Assembly (NCBI RefSeq): GCF_021134715.1
Contig: NC_060020.1
Span: forward strand, 4,774,001 to 4,838,000
Direction: 5' to 3'
Origin: Daphnia pulex
Taxonomy: Eukaryota > Arthropoda > Branchiopoda > Diplostraca > Daphniidae
DNA length: 64,000 bases
The position numbers and the translations under genes are program-made. The notes beneath the pieces were generated by a model. It saw only the letters and a list, made by a program, of their open reading frames with translations. It did no database searches and was not told the DNA's origin. Within the stretch, counting starts at the first letter, position 1; each line of letters opens with the position of its first letter. Shown here one piece after another: positions 50,451 through 61,214 of the stretch.

Positions 50451-53060
50451 CGTTTCCCCATTTCTCATTGGGGAGGAGGGCTGGCCGAAAATGTTTTTTC
50501 TTTAGAGAAATCCTTGAACTCAATACAAGACCGTATTAAATTCAAATCCAATCGAGGACTATGGGCAGATAGACGCGGTGGCTGTATATTACGTCGAGTT
50601 GATTTGCATGAATGATCTCCCGTCCTTCCTCCTTCTTTTTTCTTATTTTGCACGGCACTTTGCGTTGATGCAAACATTGGGCGATAGTCTTTTGTTTGCT
50701 CTTTTCTCGCCCTCGTCATGGCCGTCGCTGAAAGGGAGAAATTTCGACATTGGCGCAGGGACGCACAAAATGGGCGAAAAACCAAAGAAAATAAAATAAA
50801 AAAAGGCGAGAGAGTACACAGGGACACGAATAAAACCCAAGACAATCACGAAACATTTTTCAATTTCGACACATTCCTCCGTGTTGTTGTGCGTACTATT
50901 GTACCCGCGTGCGCTGTTCTTTCGTCATTCTGAGCGCTGCTGTGTAAAATTCGCCCGTTGTGTATTTACTTACTGATTCGTCAAATGCTCGTTTGTCCCA
51001 TTTGTGCCACTCTCTCTCTTTCTCGATTTATCTTTTGGCGTGCGCACTGCGTGTACATATACATACGCACGGACTTTTTTTAAATCTTTTTCTCTTCGCT
51101 TCGGCTCGTTGCCTCACCGCCGCCGAGCGATGACGGTCGTATCCTTTAAAGAAACTCGGCGGAGAAATCCAAGGAAAAACAAATAAAAACCCCGTCACCT
51201 TTTATTTTGTTTTATTTTTTAACACAAAACAGGGCGGGGTTTCTTTCTCAATTGTTTGGGGAAAATAGAAATTATGAATGGGTCAGTGGGTTTCCATAGA
51301 GTCCTTATTACCAACGGTTATTATAGGTGGTGGAGGTCACCTATAAAAATGGCTAATTCCTCTTGGGTTGGTAAATTGGGGTCATCACCTGCGTACGTCA
51401 CACCGGGAGCCATTTTTTCGCGTTAATAATATAACTGGCGTCGAGTTCTTATTCAATATCAGAAGAAAATAAAATTAAATTAAATTCCCTTTCGTCTAGC
51501 GCACACCATCAATAAAAAGCGGAGGCCCATCCATCGTGTAGCGCAGCGTTGATCCATGGTCTAGCCCCTCTTTGTTCTTCCATCAGCAGCGAGTCAGCAA
51601 GTCTTCAAGGATGTGTGTGTGTCTTGTTAAGCAAGCTGCAGCCCATCGTCTTATTTTTTTTTCCTTAAAAGGTGGAAAGAAGAGACAAAGAATGAGAGAG
51701 AAACACAGTGGGGAGAAAAGAAAAAAAGAAAGAAAACAAAAAAGACAATGTCGCAAGCGGATGGAAAAAAGGGAAAAAAAACAACCTTATATATACCCAT
51801 CTTTTTCTCCACACATACACACACTCACAGGGCCCACATCTAATGTAGAGTATAAAAGAAGAGGGAAATAAAAATAACGAGAAAGAAAGAAAGAAAAAGA
51901 AGCGAGTCGCATGCGTGACGGGAAAGCCAACGCGATATGTGTAGATTCTGTACACAGCGTAATAACCTTATCCGAAAAAGCCTCCAAATGTTTTTGTCTT
52001 TTGTGTGTTTTATGGCTCTCTCTCTCTCTCAGTGTCTTTCTCTCTCCACTCTTGTTGCTTTATATTATTCTGACTCGTATCCTTTGGTCGAAAGATTTCG
52101 CGGGAGAGGCTGGCGCGCGTGCAGCCGCCCGTGACCTGACCACCCCGTTCGTTCGTTCCCTTTTATACGAGTAATCTATAGTCGAGCTAGAAGAGTGTGT
52201 GTATGTATACTGACTGCTGCTGTGCCTCTTGTCTGAAATGCGGAGAAGACTCAAAGCCACTACTGCCAGTAGTCTATCTGTTACCTCTCTTCTCAGCTAT
52301 CATTTTGGCGCAAATTGGTTGGCTCCTTGTCGGCCCTCAGTCCTTCTCCTAAGAGGCAGCGTATCGTCAGGATTATACCAGTTACTGGCAAGACGTAGAC
52401 AAAAGGTTACAAGGGCCGCCGTCGGCCACCGGGGAGAAACAAAACTTAAATAAATCTATTTACAATAAAAGAAAAAGAAAAAAGAAAAATGTATAGATCC
52501 GGTCGGCGTCCAAAAAGGGATCTCCGGCCGGAAATATTCTTTCGTATTTAATTACACCGAACCAAAAAAAAAAATGTTCATCTCAAATTACCTCGAGACA
52601 ACAAAAACAAAAACAATTCGAGTCGAATGAAATAAATATATATTTACATCGCTCGTTATCCGCCGGAAGAAAAAGATAACAAACCCCCCCCCCCAAAAAA
52701 AGAAAAGAAGGGGGAGGGTCTAGTTAGCGCTACAGTGTGTATATATATATGTAAAAAGAAAGAAAAAAAAAGTTATTTTTTTTTATTTTGTTTAACTCTT
52801 TCTCTTTTTGTTCGATATCAATTTCTACCTGTAGCTACACAAGTCCGTGGGGCCGGTGGGGTCTCGCAAGGTTGAATTTGAATGGCCTTTATATATATGT
52901 TGATTGTGCGTATGTGCGGCTGTGTGTACACAGCAGCAGCGCTGCTGGCCCTGCCGTCTGCCGACATGCGCCACGTACGTCCATTGCTGTATTAGTACGT
53001 ACACACACACAGTTTCGTGCGAGCGTCTGTTTTTGTCTGTGTGTGTGTCGCAATTCCAAG
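50451..53060. other. No recognised gene; upstream of the ZMIZ coding region
   Basis: AT-rich with purine tracts (51660-51905), a TA run near 52738-52751 and a C run at 52685-52694. An ATG frame at about 52238-52453 encodes an Arg-rich peptide with no recognised domain. Possible acceptor sites for a ZMIZ leader exon are AATTCCAAG|G and GGTTCCAG|T just before 53065. Confidence 0.5.
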
Positions 53061-53188
53061 GTTCCAGTGAAATAAAATTAAAAAAAACGCGTTGTCTAAC
53101 GATGTCCTTTTTTTCTCTATTTCTATTTCTCCTTTTCATTTGATTGAATGCCGTTTCCTCCATTGCGATCGGCCGGGCCCTTTTTTCG

Positions 53189-56100
53189 ATGGATGGTGTA
53201 TACGCCAACAGTAGTGAGTGGTCGTCGTCGGGAGGCGGGGCCCAACAGCAGCAGCAACAGCAACAACAACAACAGCAGCAGCAGCTGTCGGTAGTAACGG
53301 GAGCGTCCAGTTGGGGCGCGAGCGGGTCGACCGGCGGATCAGCATCGGCGCCGTCCTCTTTCGGACAGTCGGACAATTCGTCCGTCGCGAACGGCTACCA
53401 CCATCCGCACCACCAGCAGCAGCAGCAGTCACACCAGTCCTCCTCCTCCTCTTCTGCCAAGAATTCCTCGACAGCCGCATCGTTCCGGACCAATATGGCA
53501 GCCAGGTGAGACACAAACTTTACCAAGAGGACGACACACCAAAAATCCCCCCATCCAACCCCCCTATCTCTTATCAAACCCCCCCTATATGTCATAACTC
53601 TGTGCCCTGGCAAACCCTTATAACAACTCCCGTCCCAATTCCTGGCCAATAGTAGCTCCTTATAATACTGATCCACACATGTTCCATTCATGGGGCTACT
53701 GCAGCGCTCTCCTGGATGCCGTCTGCTGGGCGGCCCATTCAAGCCCCCCACCACCCCTCCTCCCTCATTTTCCCCTCCTAACCAACGCAGATGTTTCGTT
53801 ATAGAGGGGAGAATAAGGAAAAACACAAAAAAAATAACACACACACTCACACAGCCGCCGACCTCTTCAGCTGGTTCCTGTGCGTGTGTGTGTGTGTGTC
53901 ACTGTCGTCGTCGTAGCCCCGGCTCAATACCTATCCGATTGTGACAGCGAACAGTTGTGTGTGTATGTGTGTGTGTGTGTGTCGTTTTCTACATTTTCTT
54001 TTCCTCGACTAAATTATTTTATCCTTAATTTTTCTGTGCGCTTGGTTTTCTTGATGGTTGTTGGCGTCGATTGCCGTCACCGTGTTGTTCTCCTCTCTGT
54101 GGGTCATCGGGCAACAACAGTTATCAAGGTGGAATGGGTACGCCGACGCCCGGAGTGACTCCGCCGGATGCAGTCACCTCAGTCGGAGTCGTCGGTCTCC
54201 AACAGCAACAGCACAACGAGCGCAACGATCTCAGTTACAATCAGGTATTCAAAAAGTCCCGCCAAAATATGTTTCAAAAACATATTTTTTGGGGTGGTTG
54301 TACAACATGTTTTCTTGCTTTTGAAGATGGGCGGCATGGGCCAGCAAGGCTTTAATGGCGTCAACCAGTACGGCATGATGCAGCAGCAGACGAGAGTGTC
54401 GAACGGCCAGGGCAATTTCGGTCCGGTGATGAGCAGCGGGATGATGGGGCCCGTCATGAACAACATGGGGGCCACCGGTAACAACCCAGGAGTGGGTGGT
54501 GGCAACATGATGATGAGCAACGGAGCTGGACCTATTGGTGCCGCTGGTTTCCAGCAAAATGGAATGACCAAAATGTCATCCATGCAGCAGGTAAATTAAA
54601 GTTACTCGATTTAATTTGTCGAACGATTCTAATCTGTCGTTTAATTGAAAAGGACCCTTATGGCTCGGGGCAGGCCGGCATGAACAGTCCCATGTATCGG
54701 GGCCGACACGCTCCCTATCCTAACGCTGCCCAGCACAGTTCGCAAAAGCGACATCAGCAGCAGCAGCAACAACAACAACAACAACAGCAGCAGCAGCAAA
54801 TGAATAATTACGGACAGGCCATGTACGGTCCCGCTCAGGTAACTACCAATTAACCAAATTTAATTGTTTGGCTGGGATTTGTTGGATAGCACCAAACTCT
54901 TCTATTCAGGGTGGTTACATGGGCATGAGACCGGGATTCGCTGCTGGACCTCAGCAACAGCAACAACAACCACAGAGCCAACAACAGTACCAGCCCATGC
55001 AGAACATGCAAAGTGGTGGCGGAGGAGGAGGAGGCTACCAGAATCCCAACGGTCCCGGCGTTCAAATGCAACGAGGAGGAGGTGGTGGGATGATGAACGG
55101 CGGCGCCAATCTCCGACCCATGAACAACATGAACGGAATGAACATGAACATGGGGTACAACAACGGAACGACCGCCAGCGGGACCCAGTACGGCTACGGT
55201 AATGGCAACATGGTCAACCAACAGCAGCAGCAACAACAACAACAACAACAGTATTACCCTTCCCAACAGGTGAGCATTACCAAATTTGATGGCCAATTGA
55301 ATAATACTAAAGCTCAATTTTTCACAGTCCATGATGATGCAAAACACATCACAACAACAGCAAATGCTTCAGCAGCAGCAACAACTCCAGCAACAACCCG
55401 CACAACTGCAGTTCCAGCAGCAGCAGCAACAGCAGCAGCAGCTCCAGCAGCAGCAGCAGCAACAACCTCCAGTGGGCGCGGGATTCCAGCACAGTCCCAT
55501 TCCCGGCAACCCGACGCCGCCATTGACGCCGGCCGCCAACCTACCCCCTTTCGCCAGTCCCAACAGCGACATCAAACCGACGCTGGCCCTGGGACAACCT
55601 AGTACGTCCAGTTGATTAAAAATTCAACGATAAGACTCATTAGTGTTCCAAATTGATTGACTTCCTTGCCCCCAATGTCGAATTGTGACACGCAACAGCA
55701 CCTGCTGGGGTGGAAAAAAACAAGAAAAGATACAAAGTGGCTGATAAAATGTCTATAAAACTAGAAGAAGAAGAATTTTTGTCGACTGGCATTGAAATTC
55801 ACGATTTTTGTTTGTTTGTTTTTTTTTTTCATAGAAGACGATGAACTTCGATTGACTTTCCCTGTTCGAGACGGCATCCTGTTATCACCGTTCCGACTCG
55901 AACACAACTTGGCTGTCAGCAACCACGTATTCCAGCTGAAACCCACCGTCCATCAGACCATTATGTGGAGGTAAAAACCTCTAGAAGAACTGGTTTCCTT
56001 TTAGAATTTTCAACTAATCTCTTTTTATTTATTTATTTACTCGTCTTCTTTCGTGGGGGTCGCGTACATCCTAACCGGAAAACGACACAAAACAGAAATG

Positions 56101-58329
56101 ACCTGGAGCTGCAGTTAAAATGTTTTCATCACGAAGACAGAGCCATGAATACTAATTGGCCGGCCAGCGTCCAGGTGTCGGTCAACGCCACTCCACTCAA
56201 CATCGACCGGGGAGAGAATAAAGCGGCCCACAAGCCCCTCTACCTCAAAGACGTTTGCCAAGTTGGGCGCAACACCATCCAGATCACCGTGTCGGCCTGC
56301 TGTTGCGTAAGTTGGACTTGGAAAAATAATTGTCCGTTTTTTCTCGGTTGTCTAATTGACCGTCTGATTTTTACAACGCAGTCGCACTTGTTCGTCCTTC
56401 AAGTCGTCCACCGGCCGAGCGTCCGCTCCGTTCTGCAAGGTCTTTACCGCAAGCGATTGCTGCCCGCTGACCTTTGCATCACCAAAATCAAACGCAATTT
56501 CAACAGCGTGGCGGCAGCGGCCGCGGCCAACGGCACCGTCTCTTCCACCAGCCCGACGGGCGTCAGTTGCGACGGCGATGGAGTTGAGCAAACAGCTATC
56601 AAGGTGATTTGAATGACAACTTGTCAAAATCCCCGACGTAGACCCGTCACATTTCCTCTCGATCTTGTATATATTTTTTTCTAACTCCAACATTTTGGCT
56701 AAATGTCTTATGAGAATTTATTTATTTATTTATTTTTTTGTACGTGTGTTGTCACGATTCTTCTCCGACGGACAAACAGGTCTCATTAAAATGTCCGATC
56801 ACCTTCAAGCGGATAGCTTTACCTGCCCGCGGCCACGAGTGCAAGCACATTCAGTGTTTCGATCTCGAGTCCTACCTGCAGATGAATTGTGATCGAGGCT
56901 CTTGGAAATGCCCAGTTTGCAAGTAAGTTATTCCCGTTGCTCAACTCTTCCTTGCCCGTCTTCTGGCTTGGCCTTGTTGCAGGCAACCGAGAGCAATGCC
57001 CGCATCATTTCTTTGATTCGATTCATCTTTTTCTTTTTATGGAACGTGATTATTCATTTTTTCTATTTTTTATTTTCTTTTTGCCCGTAGTAAAACGGCG
57101 CTGCTCGAGGGACTGGAGATTGACCAGTACTTGTGGGGCATTCTCAACACGCTGAGCTCCAACAGCAGCAGCGCCTCTGACGCCGAAGAGGTCACCATCG
57201 ACTCGGCGGCCAATTGGCGGCCCGTCAACCAGAAGCTGATGAGCGCCAACGTCAAAACGGAGGACGACGGCGGCCAGGAAACTTCGTGTCACGGCTCGAA
57301 GAGAGCCAAAGTGATGTCACCGGGCAGCGTGACCTTACCCACCATGCCCAACTGGGATCTGGGCCAGTCCTTGTCCCCCTTCTGCCCACCTGACATGAAC
57401 AGTAAGGACTTCACCTCATTCCTCGGCTAGCAACTTTCTCTCAACTGTCGTTTGTTTATTTTTCTTTACCTTTCAGGTATAGCAAGTGGCTCGATGATGA
57501 ACGGAATGACGGGCAGCAGCGGCAATAACAGCGCCGGCCAGATTATGACCAGCAACGCCATGGGATCTCCTTTCGACAACATCCTCAACGGCGGCGACTG
57601 GAACACGGTCGGCGGCAGTGGCAGTGGCCTGAGCGGCACCAACACGATGAGCGCCACGCAGAGCCAAGATCCTTTGAGCAATTTGATGGACTCGGTCAAC
57701 TCCCTGGATCCGCTCAATTCCATGGGCAAATCTCTCAACGAACAGATGAACTCGCTGGTCAACAGCGCCTCGCTCAACAACGCGGGAATCCTCCTCGGCC
57801 CTGGATCGGGCAACAACTTGTCGTCCACGGGCAACAACAGCAACAACAACAGCACCAGCGCCCAGGGGAGCAGTCACCGGAGTTCACTTCACGCACCGCA
57901 AACGCCATCCAATATGTTGAACATGGGCCACCAGCAACAACAGCAGACCCAACAACAACAGCAACAGCAGGCGATACGGAACGACACCCTGGCTCAGCTA
58001 GATCTTTCATCCGATTTGAATTTCGATCCAGCGGCCGTCATCGATGGCGGTGGCGAGGGCCAGGAAGGTCTCAATGTAAGTTCATATTAACTGGAAAATC
58101 AGGCGTGGTTCTCTATAACATTAATTGTTTGTATTTCCAGTTGTTGCCGGACAGTGTGGTGGACCCGATGGATTTACTTTCCTACCTGGACCCACCCGAA
58201 CTGGCGACACCTCCATCCAGCGGCGGAAGCAGCGTCGGCGGTAGCGGCAACAGTCTCAGCGGCCAACTCAGCGCCGGAAGTCTGTGCGTCAACAGCACCA
58301 ACGACGACCTACTGGCCCTGTTCGACTAA
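53189..58329 (+). CDS. tna: ZMIZ/tonalli-type SP-RING transcriptional co-regulator
   Basis: ZMIZ proteins are nuclear co-activators with a PIAS-type SP-RING finger that promote SUMO transfer and work with SWI/SNF, Notch or nuclear receptors; Drosophila tonalli interacts with Brahma complexes (family knowledge). Thirteen exons: 53189-53505, 54121-54244, 54327-54590, 54653-54838, 54910-55269, 55328-55601, 55835-55970, 56096-56306, 56382-56603, 56780-56922, 57091-57401, 57477-58075, 58141-58329. All are GT..AG and in phase, giving 1111 residues (human ZMIZ1 about 1067). Order: Gln/Ser/Gly/Met-rich N half (about 1-505), then PGNTPPLTP-type linker ([14 protein letters not shown]), conserved block [25 protein letters not shown] (about 511-690), [27 protein letters not shown] (about 699-747), Ser/Asn-rich region, acidic tail [17 protein letters not shown]. 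The first in-frame ATG is 53189. Its [11 protein letters not shown] and [11 protein letters not shown] resemble the human DGSFPYDSVPW and LSVVTTVWG, so the N-terminal domain of ZMIZ1 is absent unless upstream exons exist. Confidence 0.93.
54264..54287 (+). repeat. Hairpin-capable inverted repeat inside a short ZMIZ intron
   Basis: AAAATATGTTT and AAACATATTTT arms with a short loop occupy the middle of the 82-base intron 54245-54326. Folding would bring the splice sites closer; whether this matters is unknown. Confidence 0.6.
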
Positions 58330-60107
58330 CTTTCGATTGAGACTTTAATAGTCAACACATCGAGTGCGACGTTATATAAATAACGGCGAGGGATATAAAG
58401 AAGAAGAAGAAAAAACCCAGTGATGAATTTTTTGTTTAATTCAAAAAAGAAAAGTTTAAATGTTTCCACATGCAGTTGAGTGTGAGTTAAATGTAACAAG
58501 ACGTTTAAGTAGGTCACCGGCGAGGATCACATAAAGTCTCATCGACATTTCAATCAATTTTTGTACAAAAAAGGAAAAACGTTAAGCAAACAAACACACA
58601 AAAAAAAATTAAGGAGAAAAACAATGAAGCCAAAGAAGTTGTTTCCTCGTCCCAATATTATTACCCCCGCCTTGCAGTTGGGTTTAACCGACGTGAGCGA
58701 AAACAAACCAACAAAAAAAACAAAAAAAAAATGGAAAACTATAAGAAGAAGATCGAAGAAACTTTTTTTGTAATACGGAGCGTACAAAACTCTTTTGTGT
58801 CTAAAAGAAAAATCAAGAAATATTTGCGTCGATAAAATTTAAAAATTCACATACGAAGCTTATCAAACTTAATCATCTCTGTTCAGGTGTTTATCCTTGT
58901 TTAGTTCTAGGAAATGTTTCCCTTTTTATTTTTGGCCCATTTGGTGCCCCAGTTTTTTCGGGGGGCGTGTTTTTCTTTTATCTCTCTCTCTCTCATATTG
59001 CCCGTGTATAATGTAGAAAAGAGTCTATAGATTTCGTCCTCTTGGATTCCCCACCCCAAAAAATGATATGCTTCAAGCAAACAAGAACGACAAAAAAAAT
59101 CAATTAAGAGACAAAATAATGTTGTACAGAAAATTCAATCTCTTCTCTCTCTCTTTCTCTCTTGCTTCCCTCCTATACCCTTTCTCCGGTTCCTGTTGAA
59201 AGCAGAAGAGATAAAAAAAAAAGAGAAAAAAAGGTACATTGATGCAAAAACATTATAGGGAGAAAAATTTGATTGCGTGCGTCTATCATACGTATACATA
59301 AATATTCCTTGATTTCATCAGTGACCCGATATGGAAATGTTGTATTTTTCGCTTCCCCATGTCTCTCTTTCTCTCTCTCTCTCTCTCACACTCTTTGTCT
59401 TTTTTTATTATTGATTTATATATTATGCGACCTGTACCGCTATGTCTACGAAGGCAAAAAAAAAAAAATTATTCCAACAAGACATAAAAGATACAAAAAA
59501 GAAATGGCGAAAACATAAAAAAAAAAGATTAACGAATACCAAGATACGAAAGAAAACAAAATCAGTTTTGGTTTTTGGGTTGATTTCCTTTATTTTTTCT
59601 TCTAAGTATGGCGTCGTTTTCGAATCTTTTTTAGAATCGTTGATTATATCCGTGTGTAGGCTACATAACGGGTTTGTCGTGTGTGCGTGATCGCTAGACG
59701 AGGAGTCGCCATCCCGTCACTTCATTTGATGATGAAATAGCGAAAAAAATCCAGCACGCAAACCTTAAAACAAAGAGGCAAGCTAAAAAAAGAAATCAAT
59801 TGTAAAATAATAAAAAAGCTAATTGTTGCTTTTAATTGGTCGGAAACTGATGATTAGCTTTTTTTCTTTTGGGAAGGGAAGGGGGATATCTTTTCGATCC
59901 GTTTATTAAATGGTCGTCATATATTCTTGATTGTTTGTCGGGCGAGTGATGATGTGAAACTCTTCTTCCCTCAACCCTCCCTTATTTGTAAAATAAAAAA
60001 CTTTTTTTTTCCACTCCAACAGACAACACCAGGCTGTAACGTTACACGGAGATTTTTTTAATCAGTCCCAGTAAAAATGAAAAAAAAGGGGAAAACAAAA
60101 TAATAAA
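58330..60107 (+). other. Probable 3' untranslated region of the ZMIZ gene
   Basis: AT-rich, A-run-rich sequence after the stop with no gene-like frame. AATAAA hexamers at 59992-59997 and 60102-60107 are the clearest polyadenylation candidates, which would give a 3' UTR of about 1.7-1.8 kb. The end is not fixed by the sequence. Confidence 0.4.
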
Positions 60108-60870
60108 CACTCCGTTCACGAAAAACACACAGCAGGCTTGTTGACGCATTGTCTCGTCGTTACACGCCACTCCCTCATTTGTCTGCCGGTTAAAATCGAT
60201 CCCTTATCAATCTTTTATACCGCGTCTCTGCCCCTCCCCTGAACGCAATTGTTTGTACTGTGTTTTGTACATCATCTGAATATCAAAAGAAACAGCAAAG
60301 CAAGCGAAAAAAAAAAAATGAAAATCACAAAAAAACAAATGAATCGAAAGAAGAGAGACAGAACCTGCGCTCTGATGTTTTTATAAGAAAAAGAAGAAAA
60401 CCAAATTTACATATGATAATATTCCTCGTCCTCTGTTGGTTTTGATTTCATTGGTCCTCGTCTGTTACATATAATATATATATCCAATATTCTATGCAGT
60501 GTCTCTTACGTTCCTCGTCATCTTCTGCTCCTTTTTTTAATCATATGTGACCCCGATTTCCGCGCTGTCTCCTCTCGCTCTTTTCTCTCACTCTCTCCTC
60601 CTCCTCCTTGTTCTCGTTTTGAATTTTTCATTTTGTACAAAAGGTTTTGAAAGAAGCATTTGCATCGCCAAATATATAACACAGCACTGAAGTTCTTTTT
60701 CTCCCCCGCAAGTCTATAAATAACCCACCTCTTTTTCTCTTTTATTTGTCATTTGAATATTCACCCGGCAGCTTCAATGCTGCTGCTGATGTGTATTCAC
60801 TATTCAATGTTGTACACATAAGCTACGTATACACACAGAACAGTGGGGGATTGTGAAAGGTTCATCGGAT

Positions 60871-60876
60871 TTTATT
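60871..60876 (-). other. Polyadenylation signal candidate for the receptor gene
   Basis: AATAAA on the minus strand, about 155 bases beyond the putative stop of the receptor's tail exon (61030-61032). Confidence 0.35.
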
Positions 60877-61029
60877 TATAAAAACATCTGAAGCGCTGGG
60901 AACCGAATTCAACTCAGGTATTGTTATCTTTTCGCACGATTTGTTTGCATTATTTAGCCCAGAAAATCTTGGCGGCGACGGTGACTGGCCGTTCGCGATC
61001 GGTTGGCCCTGGAGGCGGAGAACCGGAGC

Positions 61030-61214
61030 TCACGGTCCGGCGCTTCGCAAGTGGGAATTCCGGAATCGGCTGGGTGTGCCGTGTGATGTTCCAATTGGAC
61101 AACTCCGGACATTGCAGGTGGTGGATGGATGGCGGCCGCCGAAGTCATCGGTAAATGACACCTCATCGAGGACGTTGCCACTGTGGTTGAAATGCGGACG
61201 CTCAGCCGGTTCCG
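61030..61214 (-). other. Candidate alternative C-terminal exon of the receptor
   Basis: An acceptor TAGTGCCCAGCAG precedes 185 bases that read in the phase left by the donor at 63314. The 60-residue tail includes NVLDEVSFTDDFGGRHPSTT and many Ser/Thr, typical of arrestin-binding receptor tails. The codons are GC-rich, as in the other exons. A second frame over the same bases is also open on this strand, so the assignment is not certain. Confidence 0.5.

Noticed and set aside
53570..53650. NSVPWQ-like word in the first ZMIZ intron, resembling DSVPWQQ of vertebrate ZMIZ1
   Set aside because: It sits after the donor at 53506 with no acceptor in suitable position, and the surrounding codons are C-run DNA. 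Probably coincidence.
54850..55347. Minus-strand and alternative-frame open frames across the ZMIZ exons
   Set aside because: They are shadows of the CAG/CAA-rich ZMIZ coding exons; the sense frame has phase-consistent splicing and clear family blocks.
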